A stretch of 64,000 bases of DNA from Enterococcus faecium (lineage in GTDB: Bacteria; Bacillota; Bacilli; Lactobacillales; Enterococcaceae). Below, piece by piece: positions 26,121-35,965 of the stretch (the stretch's first letter is position 1; the number at the start of each line of letters is the position of its first letter). Location of the stretch: positions 1,631,001 through 1,695,000 of the forward strand of contig NZ_CP118955.1 in the NCBI RefSeq assembly GCF_029023785.1, read 5' to 3'. The notes under the pieces are model-generated. The model was not told the DNA's origin. It saw only the letters and a list, made by a program, of their open reading frames with translations, and made no database searches. The translations under genes were made by a program, and so were the position numbers.

Positions 26121-27095
26121 TTACACAAGGTTCTCTTCAAAGAATGTTGCCATTTTTTCAAATGGAATGATGTCTGTCTGGTCGTATAGATCTGTATGGG
26201 ATGCTCCCGGAATGATCATGAGTTCCTTGTTGTCACCTTTTAGTTCTTTGAAAGCGTCCTCCCCAAAGTAACGTGAATGAGCTTTTTCCCCGTGAATGAC
26301 TAAGACTGCATGACGGATTTCTGGAATATAATGCAATAGTTTTGCATTCATAAGTGACAACCCTGATGTCCTATTCCAACCATCATTGGAGTTTAAAGAA
26401 CGGACATGATATCCGCGGTCTGTTTTATAATACGCATGATAGTCTTTGACAAATTGAGGAGCATCTTCAGGCAACGGATCAACCACACCTCCAGCACGTG
26501 CGTAGTCCCCTTGTTTGAAATCAATGATGCGTTGTGCATTTAATTCTTCACGCATTTCATATCGGGCATTTTCATCCATAACATCGAAGTAGCCATTTGC
26601 TGTTACTCGAGTCATGTCATACATTGTGGAAACAACTGTTGCTTTGACCCGCGTATCGATAGCTGCTGCATTCAATGCCATACCTCCCCATCCACAAATA
26701 CCAATGATTCCGATTCTCTCAGGGTTTACATTTTTTTGTACAGATAAAAAGTCTACTGCCGCTTGGAAATCTTCCGTATTGATATCAGGCGAAGCAACAT
26801 ATCGAGGTACTCCTCCGCTTTCTCCTGTAAACGATGGATCAAACGCAATCGTTAAAAAGCCTCTTTCAGCCATCGTCTGCGCATATAGACCAGACGATTG
26901 TTCCTTCACTGCACCAAATGGCCCGCTCACAGCGATTGCCGGCAATTTCTTTTCACTTACTTCTTTTGGTTCATATAAATCAGCGACTAATGTGATACCA
27001 AAACGATTCGGGAAGCTCACCTTTCGATGATTGACTTGATTGCTTTTTGGAAATACTTTGTCCCATTCTTGTGTGATGTTTAATTCTTTATTCAT
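26121..27095 (-). CDS. Alpha/beta hydrolase, dienelactone-hydrolase-like
   Basis: 324 residues. The nucleophile elbow reads GICGWGGMALNAAA, with a cysteine at the nucleophile position as in dienelactone hydrolase relatives, and GASHTDLYDQ holds the catalytic histidine. SGPFGAVKEQSSGLYAQ is the oxyanion region. The divergent merR gene and the intervening 19-bp-spacer promoter suggest it is the MerR target. Natural substrate unknown; electrophile or quinone-type stress genes are often arranged so. Confidence 0.82.
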   Translation of the reverse strand: MNKELNITQEWDKVFPKSNQVNHRKVSFPNRFGITLVADLYEPKEVSEKKLPAIAVSGPFGAVKEQSSGLYAQTMAERGFLTIAFDPSFTGESGGVPRYVASPDINTEDFQAAVDFLSVQKNVNPERIGIIGICGWGGMALNAAAIDTRVKATVVSTMYDMTRVTANGYFDVMDENARYEMREELNAQRIIDFKQGDYARAGGVVDPLPEDAPQFVKDYHAYYKTDRGYHVRSLNSNDGWNRTSGLSLMNAKLLHYIPEIRHAVLVIHGEKAHSRYFGEDAFKELKGDNKELMIIPGASHTDLYDQTDIIPFEKMATFFEENLV

Positions 27096-27147
27096 ATTCT
27101 AGACTCTCCTTTGATCAAAATTGACATTTGCTTTTGAATGTATTATT

Positions 27148-27178
27148 ATGATAAAACTTAAACTTAACTTTAGGTCAA
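27148..27178 (-). promoter_or_regulatory. MerR-type promoter of the hydrolase gene
   Basis: Minus strand TTGACC (27178-27173) and TATCAT (27153-27148) are separated by 19 bases, the overlong spacer typical of MerR-activated promoters. The spacer is an imperfect dyad (CTAAAGTT / AAGTTTAAG). The merR gene starts 32 bases away on the other strand. Confidence 0.75.
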
Positions 27179-27209
27179 GGTAAAAATTTTATTTTAGGAG
27201 GATTTTTTT

Positions 27210-27644
27210 ATGTATTCCATTGGACAAGTGTCTGAAATGTTTGGATTGCCTGTTTCTACTTTACGTTATTACGACAAAGAGGGATTATTTCCTGATATCC
27301 AGCGTGTTTCTGGTATTAGAAAATTTTCAGAGAATGAGTTAGAGGCTTTAAGAGTCATTGACTGTTTGAAAAAATCTGGTTTAGAAATAAAAGACATTAA
27401 GCAATTCATGGAATGGAGCAAAGAAGGCAGTAAGACATTTGAGGTTCGTAAAGAACTATTTGAAAAACAAAAAGAAGTAGTAGAAAAAGAAATAGCAAAA
27501 TTAGAAAGAGTACTCGCTATGCTAAACTACAAAAGCTGGTACTATGAAGAAGCAATAAAAGCCGGCAATGAAGAAGCCGTATTGACAATGATTCCTGATG
27601 ATTTACCCCAACATGTAAAAGAAGCTTATGAACATTCTCATTGA
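27210..27644 (+). CDS. MerR-family transcriptional regulator
   Basis: 144 residues. MYSIGQVSEMFGLPVSTLRYYDKEG... is the classical MerR winged helix-turn-helix; a long coiled-coil dimerisation helix follows (about residues 80-115), then a short tail. There is no metal-binding cysteine cluster, so it belongs to the organic-stress or aldehyde-responsive type. TTAGGAGG precedes the ATG. Expected to distort the 19-bp-spacer promoter of the divergent hydrolase gene. Confidence 0.9.
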   Translation: MYSIGQVSEMFGLPVSTLRYYDKEGLFPDIQRVSGIRKFSENELEALRVIDCLKKSGLEIKDIKQFMEWSKEGSKTFEVRKELFEKQKEVVEKEIAKLERVLAMLNYKSWYYEEAIKAGNEEAVLTMIPDDLPQHVKEAYEHSH

Positions 27645-27692
27645 ACAAACGGATAACTCGCTTTCCTTCTCTATGAACTTCATGAAAACATG

Positions 27693-27733
27693 AATAAACA
27701 CCTCTAACTGATTGTTAGAAGTGTTTATTTTTT
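27693..27733 (+). terminator. Terminator of merR
   Basis: AATAAACACcTCTAAC / GTTAGAaGTGTTTATT followed by TTTT. Confidence 0.85.
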
Positions 27734-27768
27734 CACTCAAGTATCCTGCACTTACAGAAATATCCTTT

Positions 27769-28791
27769 TTACCGCCATCCTAATTCTGGAGCGATATCTT
27801 TTACGATTGTTTCAAGCAAGTGCATGTTGTATTCTACCCCCAAAGTATTAGGAATCGTGACAAGTACTGTGTCTGCTTCTTTGATTGCTTCATCTTCAGC
27901 TAGCTCCTTGATTAATTGATCAGGTTCACCAGCAAAAGTTTTTCCAAAAATCGTCGGGTTCCGGTGATAAGCAAGATAGCCGACAGCATCTTGTTGCGGA
28001 CTACCGTCTTGTCCAAATAAGCGTCGATCCAAATCAGTGGTGATTGGCTGAATCGAGCGAGTAACTAATGTTCTTGGTTCAAAATCATGACCTGCTTGCT
28101 TCCACGCTTCTTTATACGCACGTAATTGGTTTGCTTGTTGGATATGGAATGGCTCATGGGATTCGTAATTGACTAATGTAGATGATTGCAGATTCATTCC
28201 ATGTTGTGCTGCCCAGATTGCCGTTTGCTGCGAACCAGCTCCCCACCAGATTCTTTGTCGTAATCCTTCTGAATAAGGTTCTATCCGTAATTTTCCTGAT
28301 CCTTGTGGGAACATTGGTTGAGGATTTGGTTCTGCAAATGGTTTTCCTTCAAGTAATTCCAAGAATTCAAGGCTGCGTTCCCGTGTTACCACTTTGATTT
28401 CTTCTTCACTGTAATCATAACCAAAGTATTTCCAGCCATCTAGAACTTGTTCAGGTGAACCACGCCCCACTCCTAGTTGCACTCTTCCTTGCGTGATGAT
28501 ATCTGTCAATCCGGCATTTTCTGCCATATAATAAGGGTTTTCATATCGCATATCAATAAGTCCTGTACCGATTTCAATCTTACTTGTCTTTGCGCCGATT
28601 GCCGCTAGCAAAGGAAACGGCGACCCAATCTGAGGGGCAAAATGATGTACGCGGAAAAACGCTCCGTCCACTCCGATTTTTTCTGCTTCCACTGCTAAAT
28701 CGATTGATTGCAAATAAGCATCTTGAGCTGTTTTCACGAGCGATCCTTGCTCCATCCAATGTCCAAAGCTTAAAAAGCCGATTTTTTTCAA
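27769..28791 (-). CDS. LLM-class flavin-dependent oxidoreductase (luciferase-like)
   Basis: 340 residues of the bacterial-luciferase TIM-barrel family. Recognisable are KIGFLSFGHW at the start, the IEIGTGLIDMRYENPYYMAE segment and RVQLGVGRGSP, then WWGAGSQQTAIWAAQHGMN with flavin contacts. Uses FMN or F420-like flavin; substrate unknown. The start is TTG 28791, eight bases after GGAGGAGG. Transcribed alone. Confidence 0.86.
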   Translation of the reverse strand: MKKIGFLSFGHWMEQGSLVKTAQDAYLQSIDLAVEAEKIGVDGAFFRVHHFAPQIGSPFPLLAAIGAKTSKIEIGTGLIDMRYENPYYMAENAGLTDIITQGRVQLGVGRGSPEQVLDGWKYFGYDYSEEEIKVVTRERSLEFLELLEGKPFAEPNPQPMFPQGSGKLRIEPYSEGLRQRIWWGAGSQQTAIWAAQHGMNLQSSTLVNYESHEPFHIQQANQLRAYKEAWKQAGHDFEPRTLVTRSIQPITTDLDRRLFGQDGSPQQDAVGYLAYHRNPTIFGKTFAGEPDQLIKELAEDEAIKEADTVLVTIPNTLGVEYNMHLLETIVKDIAPELGWR

Positions 28792-29183
28792 GGTATTGAC
28801 CTCCTCCAACCCTACAAAAATGGAAGGTTTTTTATTTTTAATATGAACTGATTCTACTACTTTTTTTCTTAAAAGACGAATAATTGTTCTCGCGTCATAT
28901 TCAAGAAATCTATCGGCTTACAATCACCCTGCTTTCTTCATCATCTGCCATGTCTTAATCTCTTTTAATAGTCTTTCCCATCGTTGTTTTTTGACTCAAA
29001 ATGATTGTTTCTAACGTGTATTTATGGTAAAAAAGACAGGATGAGTTCTTTGTACACATCAATTTATACGCTGAACAACAAGAAACATATAAACTAAGAA
29101 ACCCATTGTTTTTTTCGCTCCATCATATAGAGTTTTCTTTAGATAAACAGTTACATTTACTAATATATAACGGAGGAAATCAA
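28792..29183. other. 392-base region without a gene
   Basis: Divergent region between the oxidoreductase and arsenate reductase genes. I see no ORF with a ribosome binding site, no strong terminator and no repeat-family copy. A TTGACT at 28991 has no good -10 partner. Confidence 0.5.
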
Positions 29184-29606
29184 ATGAAAAAAATTTATTT
29201 TTTATGTACAGGCAATTCTTGCCGCAGTCAAATAGCAGAAGGCTACGCGCGTAAATATCTGCCTCCTTCAAAGTTTGAGATAAGAAGTGCGGGGATCGAG
29301 ACACATGGTTTGAATCCAAGAGCTGTAAAAATCATGGCAGAAGACGGCATCGATATTTCCAAACAAACGTCTGATTTGATTGATAGATATTACTTTGCTC
29401 AGGCAGACTTGATTATTACACTTTGTGGTGATGCCAAAGACAAGTGCCCTGCCGTTCCAAACAATCACGAACACCTTCACTGGGACCTAAAAGATCCTGC
29501 ACAAGCTGTCGGGAGCGAAGAAGAAATATTAGCGGAATTCAGAAAAGTCAGAGAAGTAATCAAAAGAAAAGTTTTAGATTTAAATCAACGTACATCGATT
29601 GTATAA
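29184..29606 (+). CDS. arsC: Arsenate reductase, thioredoxin-coupled type
   Basis: 140 residues of low-molecular-weight phosphatase fold. The catalytic loop is [14 protein letters not shown] (Cys 8 and Cys 13) and the redox-relay cysteines are present in [12 protein letters not shown], as in staphylococcal pI258 ArsC. It would reduce arsenate to arsenite using thioredoxin. No arsR, arsB or acr3 gene is adjacent, so export must be encoded elsewhere, or the protein is a housekeeping phosphatase. Start ATG 29184 follows CGGAGGAAA; the ATG 78 bases upstream is not supported. Confidence 0.88.
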   Translation: MKKIYFLCTGNSCRSQIAEGYARKYLPPSKFEIRSAGIETHGLNPRAVKIMAEDGIDISKQTSDLIDRYYFAQADLIITLCGDAKDKCPAVPNNHEHLHWDLKDPAQAVGSEEEILAEFRKVREVIKRKVLDLNQRTSIV

Positions 29607-29770
29607 AAAAGTATTCAAAATGATTTTTCAAGCACTAAGAAACAAGGTTAGAAAATAGTTTTCCATATTTTACAAAATTGTGCCTTATTGCCGACAGATT
29701 GTCTCTTGAACACCGTTTACCAGTAGTCAAGACAATGTAAGCAACTATTAAAAATTATAAGAAACTCAAA

Positions 29771-29811
29771 ATAAAAGGATGTGACCAACTTGGGCCACAT
29801 CCCCTTTTTTT
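29771..29811. terminator. Bidirectional terminator
   Basis: GGATGTG (29777-29783) and CACATCC (29796-29802), extended by ACC/GGC pairs, flanked by AAAA and CCTTTTTTT. Confidence 0.8.
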
Positions 29812-29883
29812 GTATTTAGTTTTTCAACTTCAAATAAATAGATAGAATTATTATAAATATAAAGGCAGTTTTTTAATATCTAC

Positions 29884-31806
29884 TTATTCATAACTAGACA
29901 ACAACGTTAAAATCTCTAGTGGATGATTGGATTGCATCAACTGTGCCATTTGTTCTGGTTGCTTTTCTAAATAATGAATAACAGAAAAAATTTTTTTGAA
30001 CTCTGCATGTTTCAAATCCTTTCTCTTTATTGCTAACAGCAGTACGATACGTATCTGTTCCCCATGCCATAGGATCGGTTCTTTCATTGTTGCAATAGAA
30101 ATCATCGAATGTTTTACATACAGCGGATTACCGTGAGGAATCGTTACAAATGGTGCCACTCTAGTACTGGCGTGACGGTCTCGTTCCAAGACAGAATCGA
30201 CGAATTCCGGCTCCACATAATGATGTTCTGCTAAGACATTCCCCATAAAGTTTAAAATATCTACTGGGTCAGTCCATTCAAGCTGAGGAAAGATCAAAAA
30301 TGGATGAGTAAAGCTTGCTAGATCAAACGTTTTTTTCTTCTTGATAGGTACATGTTCCAGCATATATTTTGTCAAATAGGCCAGATCAGTTTCTGTGATC
30401 ATGGGTGAAATCTCGATTACTGGAATATTTTCATGTTTAAACGGTAATGTAGCCAAAATAAAATCAACAGGTGGAAAGTCTTCCCTCTCTAGTTCTGGCT
30501 TATATTCAATTAAATCTATAATCGTTAATTCAGGAAGTTCTCTGTTCAGCCGTGCTTCAAGAAAAGTAGCCATAGCTTTCGAATATTCACTAACTAAAAC
30601 GGCTTGGTATCTTCTACTTTTCTGATGTTTGTGTCGCTCGATCGCCGCTTGAAAATGGATCGTTAAATAAGCTGTCTCATCTTGCGGAACATAAAAATTT
30701 TCTTTCTCAAAATAATCTTCTAGAATCAACTGTAAAACTAAAAAAAGTTGTGTGTACGTACTAAATACGTTTTTCGTCAATGGATTAGAAATCTGCAAGC
30801 CATAATGGAGTCGAAAATAGGTCGAAGATAAATGAGACCTTAAGTTTTGTTTCAGTAACTGATCTTCTTTCAATGAATAACCTAAAAACTGCTCCACTTG
30901 TACAATCAAATGATCAGCAAGTGCGCTAGATTCCTTTTGAAAACGTGTGGCTGCTTGTGAATTTGTAAAAAGATTGGCGATACGCAAAGCCAGATAATTG
31001 ATTTCATCAGGAGAAAATTCAATTGGATAGATGGTGGCTAGTTTTGCTAATATTTGACTACTTAACTTTTGTGCTTGGGTGTGTTCCACGACTTCGTTTT
31101 CGTCTTTACTTAATTTCACTTTCTGGTACTGTTTCATTCGCTCGAGCATAAAGTAGATGTGAATCTCCACACTAGCCAGTCCATTCGGCTGTTCTAAATG
31201 ATTTTCATAAAAAACATCTTGTAATGTATGTTGGATAACTTTTAATGTATCTTTAGCGAAGAATTCTTTCAACGACGGACTTTGCGGATCTTCTTTCTGC
31301 ATATTTCGTAATGTCTTAACAAGCAACTGTCTTTTTTCTTGTTCATCGCCTTTAAGAAAAGTTCCTAGTTTTGTTTTGGATACTAGCTGTAAATGGTGAT
31401 ACTCAAAAAAGCTTTGCAACTCTGTCAATTCTTTACGAATCGTACGTTTTCCAACATATAGTTTTTCTGAAAGTTCTTCAAGACTAAATCCGTCTTTTGC
31501 TACTAGCAGATGGAAAATCAATAACTGACGAAGCTGTTTTTTATCCATTTCTGTTTGAGTCTCTTCATTAAGCGCTCGTTTCAGTTGTTCCCTTTCGTGA
31601 GGCAGACCATTCAACAAGATACCTGTACCTTTTTTTCTTTCAAACATTAAAGGCAGATGTTTGTCTCTCAACCAAGTTTCAATGGTATTCAAATCGCTAT
31701 GAATCGTTCTTTCTGACACATGGAAATGCTCTGCTAGCTTTTTTGTTGTTATATAATTATTGTTCTCACTTAATTGATAGATCAAAGATTGCTGACGCTG
31801 ATTCAT
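29884..31806 (-). CDS. PRD-containing transcriptional regulator with EIIA domain (BglG/MtlR type)
   Basis: About 640 residues. In order: HTH_11 and a second HTH (KKLAEHFHVSERTIHSDLN), two PRD domains, an EIIB-like segment (QAVLVSEYSKAMATFLEARL) that lacks the usual cysteine, and a C-terminal EIIA Fru/Mtl-like domain with its histidine in VTIPHGNPLYV. DNA-binding activators of this plan are controlled by PTS phosphorylation of the PRD and EIIA histidines. It probably activates the adjacent fructose-family PTS gene upstream. The start is uncertain; ATG 31806 (MNQRQQSL) is chosen because homology-like sequence begins there. Confidence 0.85.
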   Translation of the reverse strand: MNQRQQSLIYQLSENNNYITTKKLAEHFHVSERTIHSDLNTIETWLRDKHLPLMFERKKGTGILLNGLPHEREQLKRALNEETQTEMDKKQLRQLLIFHLLVAKDGFSLEELSEKLYVGKRTIRKELTELQSFFEYHHLQLVSKTKLGTFLKGDEQEKRQLLVKTLRNMQKEDPQSPSLKEFFAKDTLKVIQHTLQDVFYENHLEQPNGLASVEIHIYFMLERMKQYQKVKLSKDENEVVEHTQAQKLSSQILAKLATIYPIEFSPDEINYLALRIANLFTNSQAATRFQKESSALADHLIVQVEQFLGYSLKEDQLLKQNLRSHLSSTYFRLHYGLQISNPLTKNVFSTYTQLFLVLQLILEDYFEKENFYVPQDETAYLTIHFQAAIERHKHQKSRRYQAVLVSEYSKAMATFLEARLNRELPELTIIDLIEYKPELEREDFPPVDFILATLPFKHENIPVIEISPMITETDLAYLTKYMLEHVPIKKKKTFDLASFTHPFLIFPQLEWTDPVDILNFMGNVLAEHHYVEPEFVDSVLERDRHASTRVAPFVTIPHGNPLYVKHSMISIATMKEPILWHGEQIRIVLLLAIKRKDLKHAEFKKIFSVIHYLEKQPEQMAQLMQSNHPLEILTLLSSYE

Positions 31807-31892
31807 AATGTGCAGAAACTCCCTTCTAAATAAAAAATCGATCATGATAACACATCTATTATGTCTCATCACGGTCGATTTTTCATCTTATG

Positions 31893-33833
31893 TTACATTT
31901 CGCTTAATAATTGGTGAACTGCTGTTTTATCTGGCGCTTCCATCAGTGCTTGACGGAAGTCATCATCCATCAATTTACGTGATAGACGTTGCAGTATTTT
32001 CAAGTGCATATCACCTTGGCTGTTTTCAGGTACAGCAATCATAAAGATCATATGTGCAGGTTTTCCATCTAAAGAATGCCAATCTACCCCAGATTGACTT
32101 CTGGCAAATGCCACTGTTGGTTTAAGAACATAAGCTGATTTTCCATGTGGAATAGCAATCCCCATACCGATTCCCGTTGTACTTTCATGTTCTCTATCAT
32201 AGATGACTTCTTTAAATCTGGTTTTATCTGTGATCGCCGCTGTTTTTTCTAAACGTTGGACTAAATCTTCGATTACTCCGTCTTTTGTTGTTGCTGTTTC
32301 ACCTAAAACGATTGCTTCATCTGACATAATATCCGTGATAGAATCAAAAGTTTCAGTTTTCGTATAAACATCACTTGTTTCAGTCTCTGATAGATCTGCT
32401 ACTGTCACACCATTTGCTGCAGCAACCGCAGTTTGTTGTAATGTCGGTTTAAGGATTCTTAACATTAGCACGGTTACAGCAATACCAGCAATCACTGCTA
32501 CAAAAAACATGGCTACGTGATCCACTGCTCCTAAAACCGCTACGATCGGACCGCCATGAGCTACATGATCTGTCACTCCTGAAAGCATCGCGATCACACT
32601 TCCTGTCATTGCCCCGATTACAATGCTTGGAATCACCCGTAGTGGATCTGTTGAAGCAAACGGAATAGCGCCTTCTGTAATCCCAAACAGTCCCATTGCT
32701 AAGGACGCCTTACCAGCTTCTCGTTCTGTTTTCGTAAATTTGGTTTTTAAAATCAATGATGCCAGCCCCAATGCTAATGGAGGGATACAGATAGCTACAG
32801 CAATTGGCCCCATAATGGAATAATTGCCTTCTGCAATCAAGCCAGATCCGAACAAAAAGGCTACTTTATTGAACGGCCCCCCCATATCAAAAGCAATCAT
32901 CGCTCCTAAGATCATAGCTAGAACAATTTCGCTTCCTCCTTGCATCCCTGCTAAAAAGTGAGTCAATGAACTAAATAGAAGAGCTACTGGTTCTCCAATA
33001 ACATAGATAAACACAAAACCAACTGCCAATGATCCTAAAATTGGGATAACAATAATTGGCATGATCGATTGTAAAGCTTTCGGTACTCGCACTTTCTTGA
33101 TTCCTAAAGCAATGAATCCTGCTAAAAATCCAGTGATGATCCCGCCTAAGAATCCCGCATTCGCATCACTACCATATAATGCTCCGTTTGCCGCTAACAT
33201 CCCACCAACAAATCCAGGAACAAGTCCTGGACGATCTGCAATACTTTGCGCAATAAATGCAGATAGAATTGGAACCATCAACCCCATAGCGATACTTCCG
33301 ATACTATTCATCGTTGCCCAAATCGTTCCTTCTGGTATCTTGATCCCTTCAGGTGTAGCTGTTCCTCCTAATGTTAAAGAAATCGCGATCAATAACCCTC
33401 CTGTAACTACGAAAGGTACCATGTACGAAACGCCATTCATCAAACTCTTATAGATTTTTTTACCTAAATTTTCTGATTCACTTTTATTTTCGGAAGAAAT
33501 AATTGCCTCCGTACTTTTATAGACTGGCGCTTTTCCTGCTAAAATATCTCTCACCAACTCATCTGCATGGTGGATTCCTTCTTGCACACCTACGGTTATC
33601 AAAGGTTTACCGCCGAATCGTGATTTATCTATTTTAGTATCTGCTGCGATGATTACACCAGCTGCTTCTTCGATATCTCTTGCAGTCAATTCATTTTCAA
33701 TACCGATGGAACCATGTGTTTCGACTTTTACCTCGGCGCCAACTGCTTTCCCCGCTTTCTCTAAGTTTTCTGCTGCCATGTATGTATGGGCAATACCAAC
33801 TGGACAGGATGTGATTGCAATAATTTTTTTCAT
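31893..33833 (-). CDS. PTS fructose-family EIIBCA
   Basis: 646 residues carrying all three domains. EIIB comes first, with its cysteine in SCPVGIAHTYMAAE near residue 9. A membrane EIIC of about 340 residues follows (AIAFDMGGPFNKVAFLFG is typical of the Fru family). EIIA is at the C-terminus, with its histidine in GMGIAIPHGKSAYV. Fructose, mannose derivatives or mannosylglycerate are possible substrates. No kinase or hydrolase gene lies beside it to decide. The divergent upstream region is free of genes; the PRD regulator follows directly. Confidence 0.9.
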   Translation of the reverse strand: MKKIIAITSCPVGIAHTYMAAENLEKAGKAVGAEVKVETHGSIGIENELTARDIEEAAGVIIAADTKIDKSRFGGKPLITVGVQEGIHHADELVRDILAGKAPVYKSTEAIISSENKSESENLGKKIYKSLMNGVSYMVPFVVTGGLLIAISLTLGGTATPEGIKIPEGTIWATMNSIGSIAMGLMVPILSAFIAQSIADRPGLVPGFVGGMLAANGALYGSDANAGFLGGIITGFLAGFIALGIKKVRVPKALQSIMPIIVIPILGSLAVGFVFIYVIGEPVALLFSSLTHFLAGMQGGSEIVLAMILGAMIAFDMGGPFNKVAFLFGSGLIAEGNYSIMGPIAVAICIPPLALGLASLILKTKFTKTEREAGKASLAMGLFGITEGAIPFASTDPLRVIPSIVIGAMTGSVIAMLSGVTDHVAHGGPIVAVLGAVDHVAMFFVAVIAGIAVTVLMLRILKPTLQQTAVAAANGVTVADLSETETSDVYTKTETFDSITDIMSDEAIVLGETATTKDGVIEDLVQRLEKTAAITDKTRFKEVIYDREHESTTGIGMGIAIPHGKSAYVLKPTVAFARSQSGVDWHSLDGKPAHMIFMIAVPENSQGDMHLKILQRLSRKLMDDDFRQALMEAPDKTAVHQLLSEM

Positions 33834-34065
33834 TTTCCTACCGCCTTTCTACATTTATAGTATATAAAAACGGTTTCTTTTTATTAAGCACAAAATGATT
33901 CCGTAATAACTGAAATTCTTGGAATAAATAGAAATTTCGCTAAAAAAATTGATATACGATTTATTATGTTGAATAAAATAATATTGGAAAATCTTACATT
34001 TCTGTACTTCTGCTTACGTACATCTAAATTATTATCTACATTAACAATTTCCGTAATTAATTATA

Positions 34066-34106
34066 AAAAGCTTATTCCATTTAATTTCATTCTGGAATAA
34101 GCTTCT
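34066..34106. terminator. Terminator of the amino-sugar-acid operon
   Basis: AAGCTTATTCCA (34068-34079) and TGGAATAAGCTT (34093-34104), perfect 12-bp stem, 15 bases beyond the stop of the aldolase gene. Confidence 0.8.
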
Positions 34107-34120
34107 TATTTTCTAATGAG

Positions 34121-34861
34121 TTAGTGAATAATTTTTTTTACCATGCTTAATAGTATCTTTACGTCTCCTATACGCGTATCTCCTGTTTCTTTATCTATAA
34201 TTGAACTATAAACATGAGGAATCACTTTTTTTACACCTGCATCGATTGCAATTTTCAGAATTTCTTCAAAGTTTGAAAGATCAATTCCTCCTGTTGGCTC
34301 TAAATAGAATTCATATTTTGCGCAAGCTTCCGCAACTGCTTTAAATTCTTCCCTATGTGCTAAGCCTTTCATCGGGAAATACTTGATTGAAGTACCTCCC
34401 ATGTCTTGCAGCATTTGAATGGCAGTTTCAATAGGCACTTCAGCTGCTGGCGCTTGTGAACTTAACGGACCTGTAGCAATATTGACATAGCCGATCTTAC
34501 CTGTTGGTGAAACCAATCCATTGATGACTGTATCATTTTGGCCCAATAAAGCACGAGAAGTCCCCACGCCAGTAAATACTTGATTGACATGTTGTGGTTG
34601 TAAAACCCCAGATAAACGCGAAACTATCTGACTTTGGTTTGGATCTCCAGCGCCTAATCCAACTGACAACGCATTATTGGTTGCGTCTTGGTACCTTTTC
34701 ATATCTTCGATTGCTGCTTCATCGCTAGCATAATTTTTCGATAGCACACCTAGCACGACATGCCCTTCCGCTGCTTCATAGCATGCTTTTGCATTTTCAA
34801 CTGAATGAGCTAATACATTTAAACATACACGATTTTTATAATAATTTGGGATAACTGACAA
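34121..34861 (-). CDS. 2-dehydro-3-deoxyphosphogluconate (KDGP) aldolase, DgaF-like
   Basis: 246 residues. The Schiff-base lysine appears to be in GGTSIKYFPMKGLAH, followed by the beta-strand FYLEPTGGIDLSN, as in class I KDPG-type aldolases. The family is the one named after E. faecalis EF_0839 and found with DgaE-like enzymes; in Salmonella DgaF it gives pyruvate and glyceraldehyde-3-phosphate. Last gene of a nine-gene operon. Start is TTG 34861 behind AGGAGG. Function inferred from family and neighbour. Confidence 0.82.
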   Translation of the reverse strand: MSVIPNYYKNRVCLNVLAHSVENAKACYEAAEGHVVLGVLSKNYASDEAAIEDMKRYQDATNNALSVGLGAGDPNQSQIVSRLSGVLQPQHVNQVFTGVGTSRALLGQNDTVINGLVSPTGKIGYVNIATGPLSSQAPAAEVPIETAIQMLQDMGGTSIKYFPMKGLAHREEFKAVAEACAKYEFYLEPTGGIDLSNFEEILKIAIDAGVKKVIPHVYSSIIDKETGDTRIGDVKILLSMVKKIIH

Positions 34862-34873
34862 TTTAAAAGCCTC

Positions 34874-35965
34874 CTACATGATTTCTCTCAATCTTTTTAT
34901 AATTTTTTCCATTTCGTTTTGGCTGACGGAACGAATGTCGAACTCAATGATTCCGTTATTTGCTTGATATTCTCGGGTGTAGACTGCTGGATTTCGTGCT
35001 TTTAATTCCTGAATGACTTCTTTCGCACTTTTATCGCCATTAATCGTTACACTTGCTCGATAAATATCTCTGCCGGCACCATCTTGAACTATTTTCGCTG
35101 AAAGGTCAGGAAGTTGATTGATTGCGTTAACAAAAGGCGCTAATCGTTGCTTCATGGAGTCACCGGATTCGCTCCCATTTTTTAAATAATCTTCTAGTGC
35201 CTGGGTAAAGCCTAAAATATTATCTTTACCGATTTTCATTGCTCGGCCAATACCTTTAGACTGTAGCCGAATCCATTGAATATACTTCTTTTTTCCTATG
35301 ACCAGTCCGGCACTCGGACCTTCGATTGCTTTTGCACCAGAGTAAATCACTAAGTCAACGCCCATTTCGCTATATTTGAATAAATCTTCTTCCGCAGCTG
35401 CATCAACGATCAATGGCAAACGATGAGCTTTGGCAACTTCTACCATTTCTGCCACCGTCAGCATACTTTTCTGAACTGCATGATGACTTTTAATATATAG
35501 AAGCGCAGCAGTTTTTTCCGTAATCATCATGGAAACATGTTCCGGTGTACACATATTTGCATAGCCAGCTTCTATGACTTTTCCTCCACCTTGAGCAACC
35601 ATTACTTCAACCGGTGTCCCATAATCTACATTATGTCCCTTAGGTATGATGATTTCCCGTCTAGCGATTTTTTCTGTATAGGGATGATAGACATGGTACA
35701 TGTCGCCTTGTCCGATTAAAGCAGCAACAGATTGAGCAATCCCTGCTGAAGCAGAAGAAACGATTTGCGCATCTTCCACTTTCAGTAATTGAGAAAGATA
35801 AGCGCCGGTTTTGATGGCAAGATCACTCATCTCAAAAAAATGCTCGCCTCCAAATCGTTGTGCTGCTAGGACACTTTCAGATACCTTAGAAACCCCTAGG
35901 ATCGTCATTTTTCCCGATGCATTAATGACTTCTTTTAAATCAAACTTTCCATAGCTAATTGTCAT
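34874..35965 (-). CDS. PLP-dependent ammonia-lyase, DgaE-like (SelA-related)
   Basis: 363 residues of PLP fold-type I. The cofactor lysine is in VIYSGAKAIEGPSAG and the pyridine-nitrogen aspartate in LIVDAAAEEDL. Related to selenocysteine synthase SelA in fold, but the close relative DgaE removes ammonia from D-glucosaminate-6-phosphate to give KDGP, the substrate of the aldolase encoded 12 bases downstream. ATG 35965 with GGAGG is preferred over 35980 and leaves an 11-base overlap with the amidohydrolase gene. Confidence 0.85.
   Translation of the reverse strand: MTISYGKFDLKEVINASGKMTILGVSKVSESVLAAQRFGGEHFFEMSDLAIKTGAYLSQLLKVEDAQIVSSASAGIAQSVAALIGQGDMYHVYHPYTEKIARREIIIPKGHNVDYGTPVEVMVAQGGGKVIEAGYANMCTPEHVSMMITEKTAALLYIKSHHAVQKSMLTVAEMVEVAKAHRLPLIVDAAAEEDLFKYSEMGVDLVIYSGAKAIEGPSAGLVIGKKKYIQWIRLQSKGIGRAMKIGKDNILGFTQALEDYLKNGSESGDSMKQRLAPFVNAINQLPDLSAKIVQDGAGRDIYRASVTINGDKSAKEVIQELKARNPAVYTREYQANNGIIEFDIRSVSQNEMEKIIKRLREIM

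Noticed and set aside
32623..33453. Plus-strand open frames opposite the fructose-family PTS gene
   Set aside because: Antisense to a membrane protein with strong codon bias; hydrophobic-gene shadows.
35537..35719. Small plus-strand ORF inside the DgaE-like gene
   Set aside because: Antisense to the PLP enzyme and without RBS.
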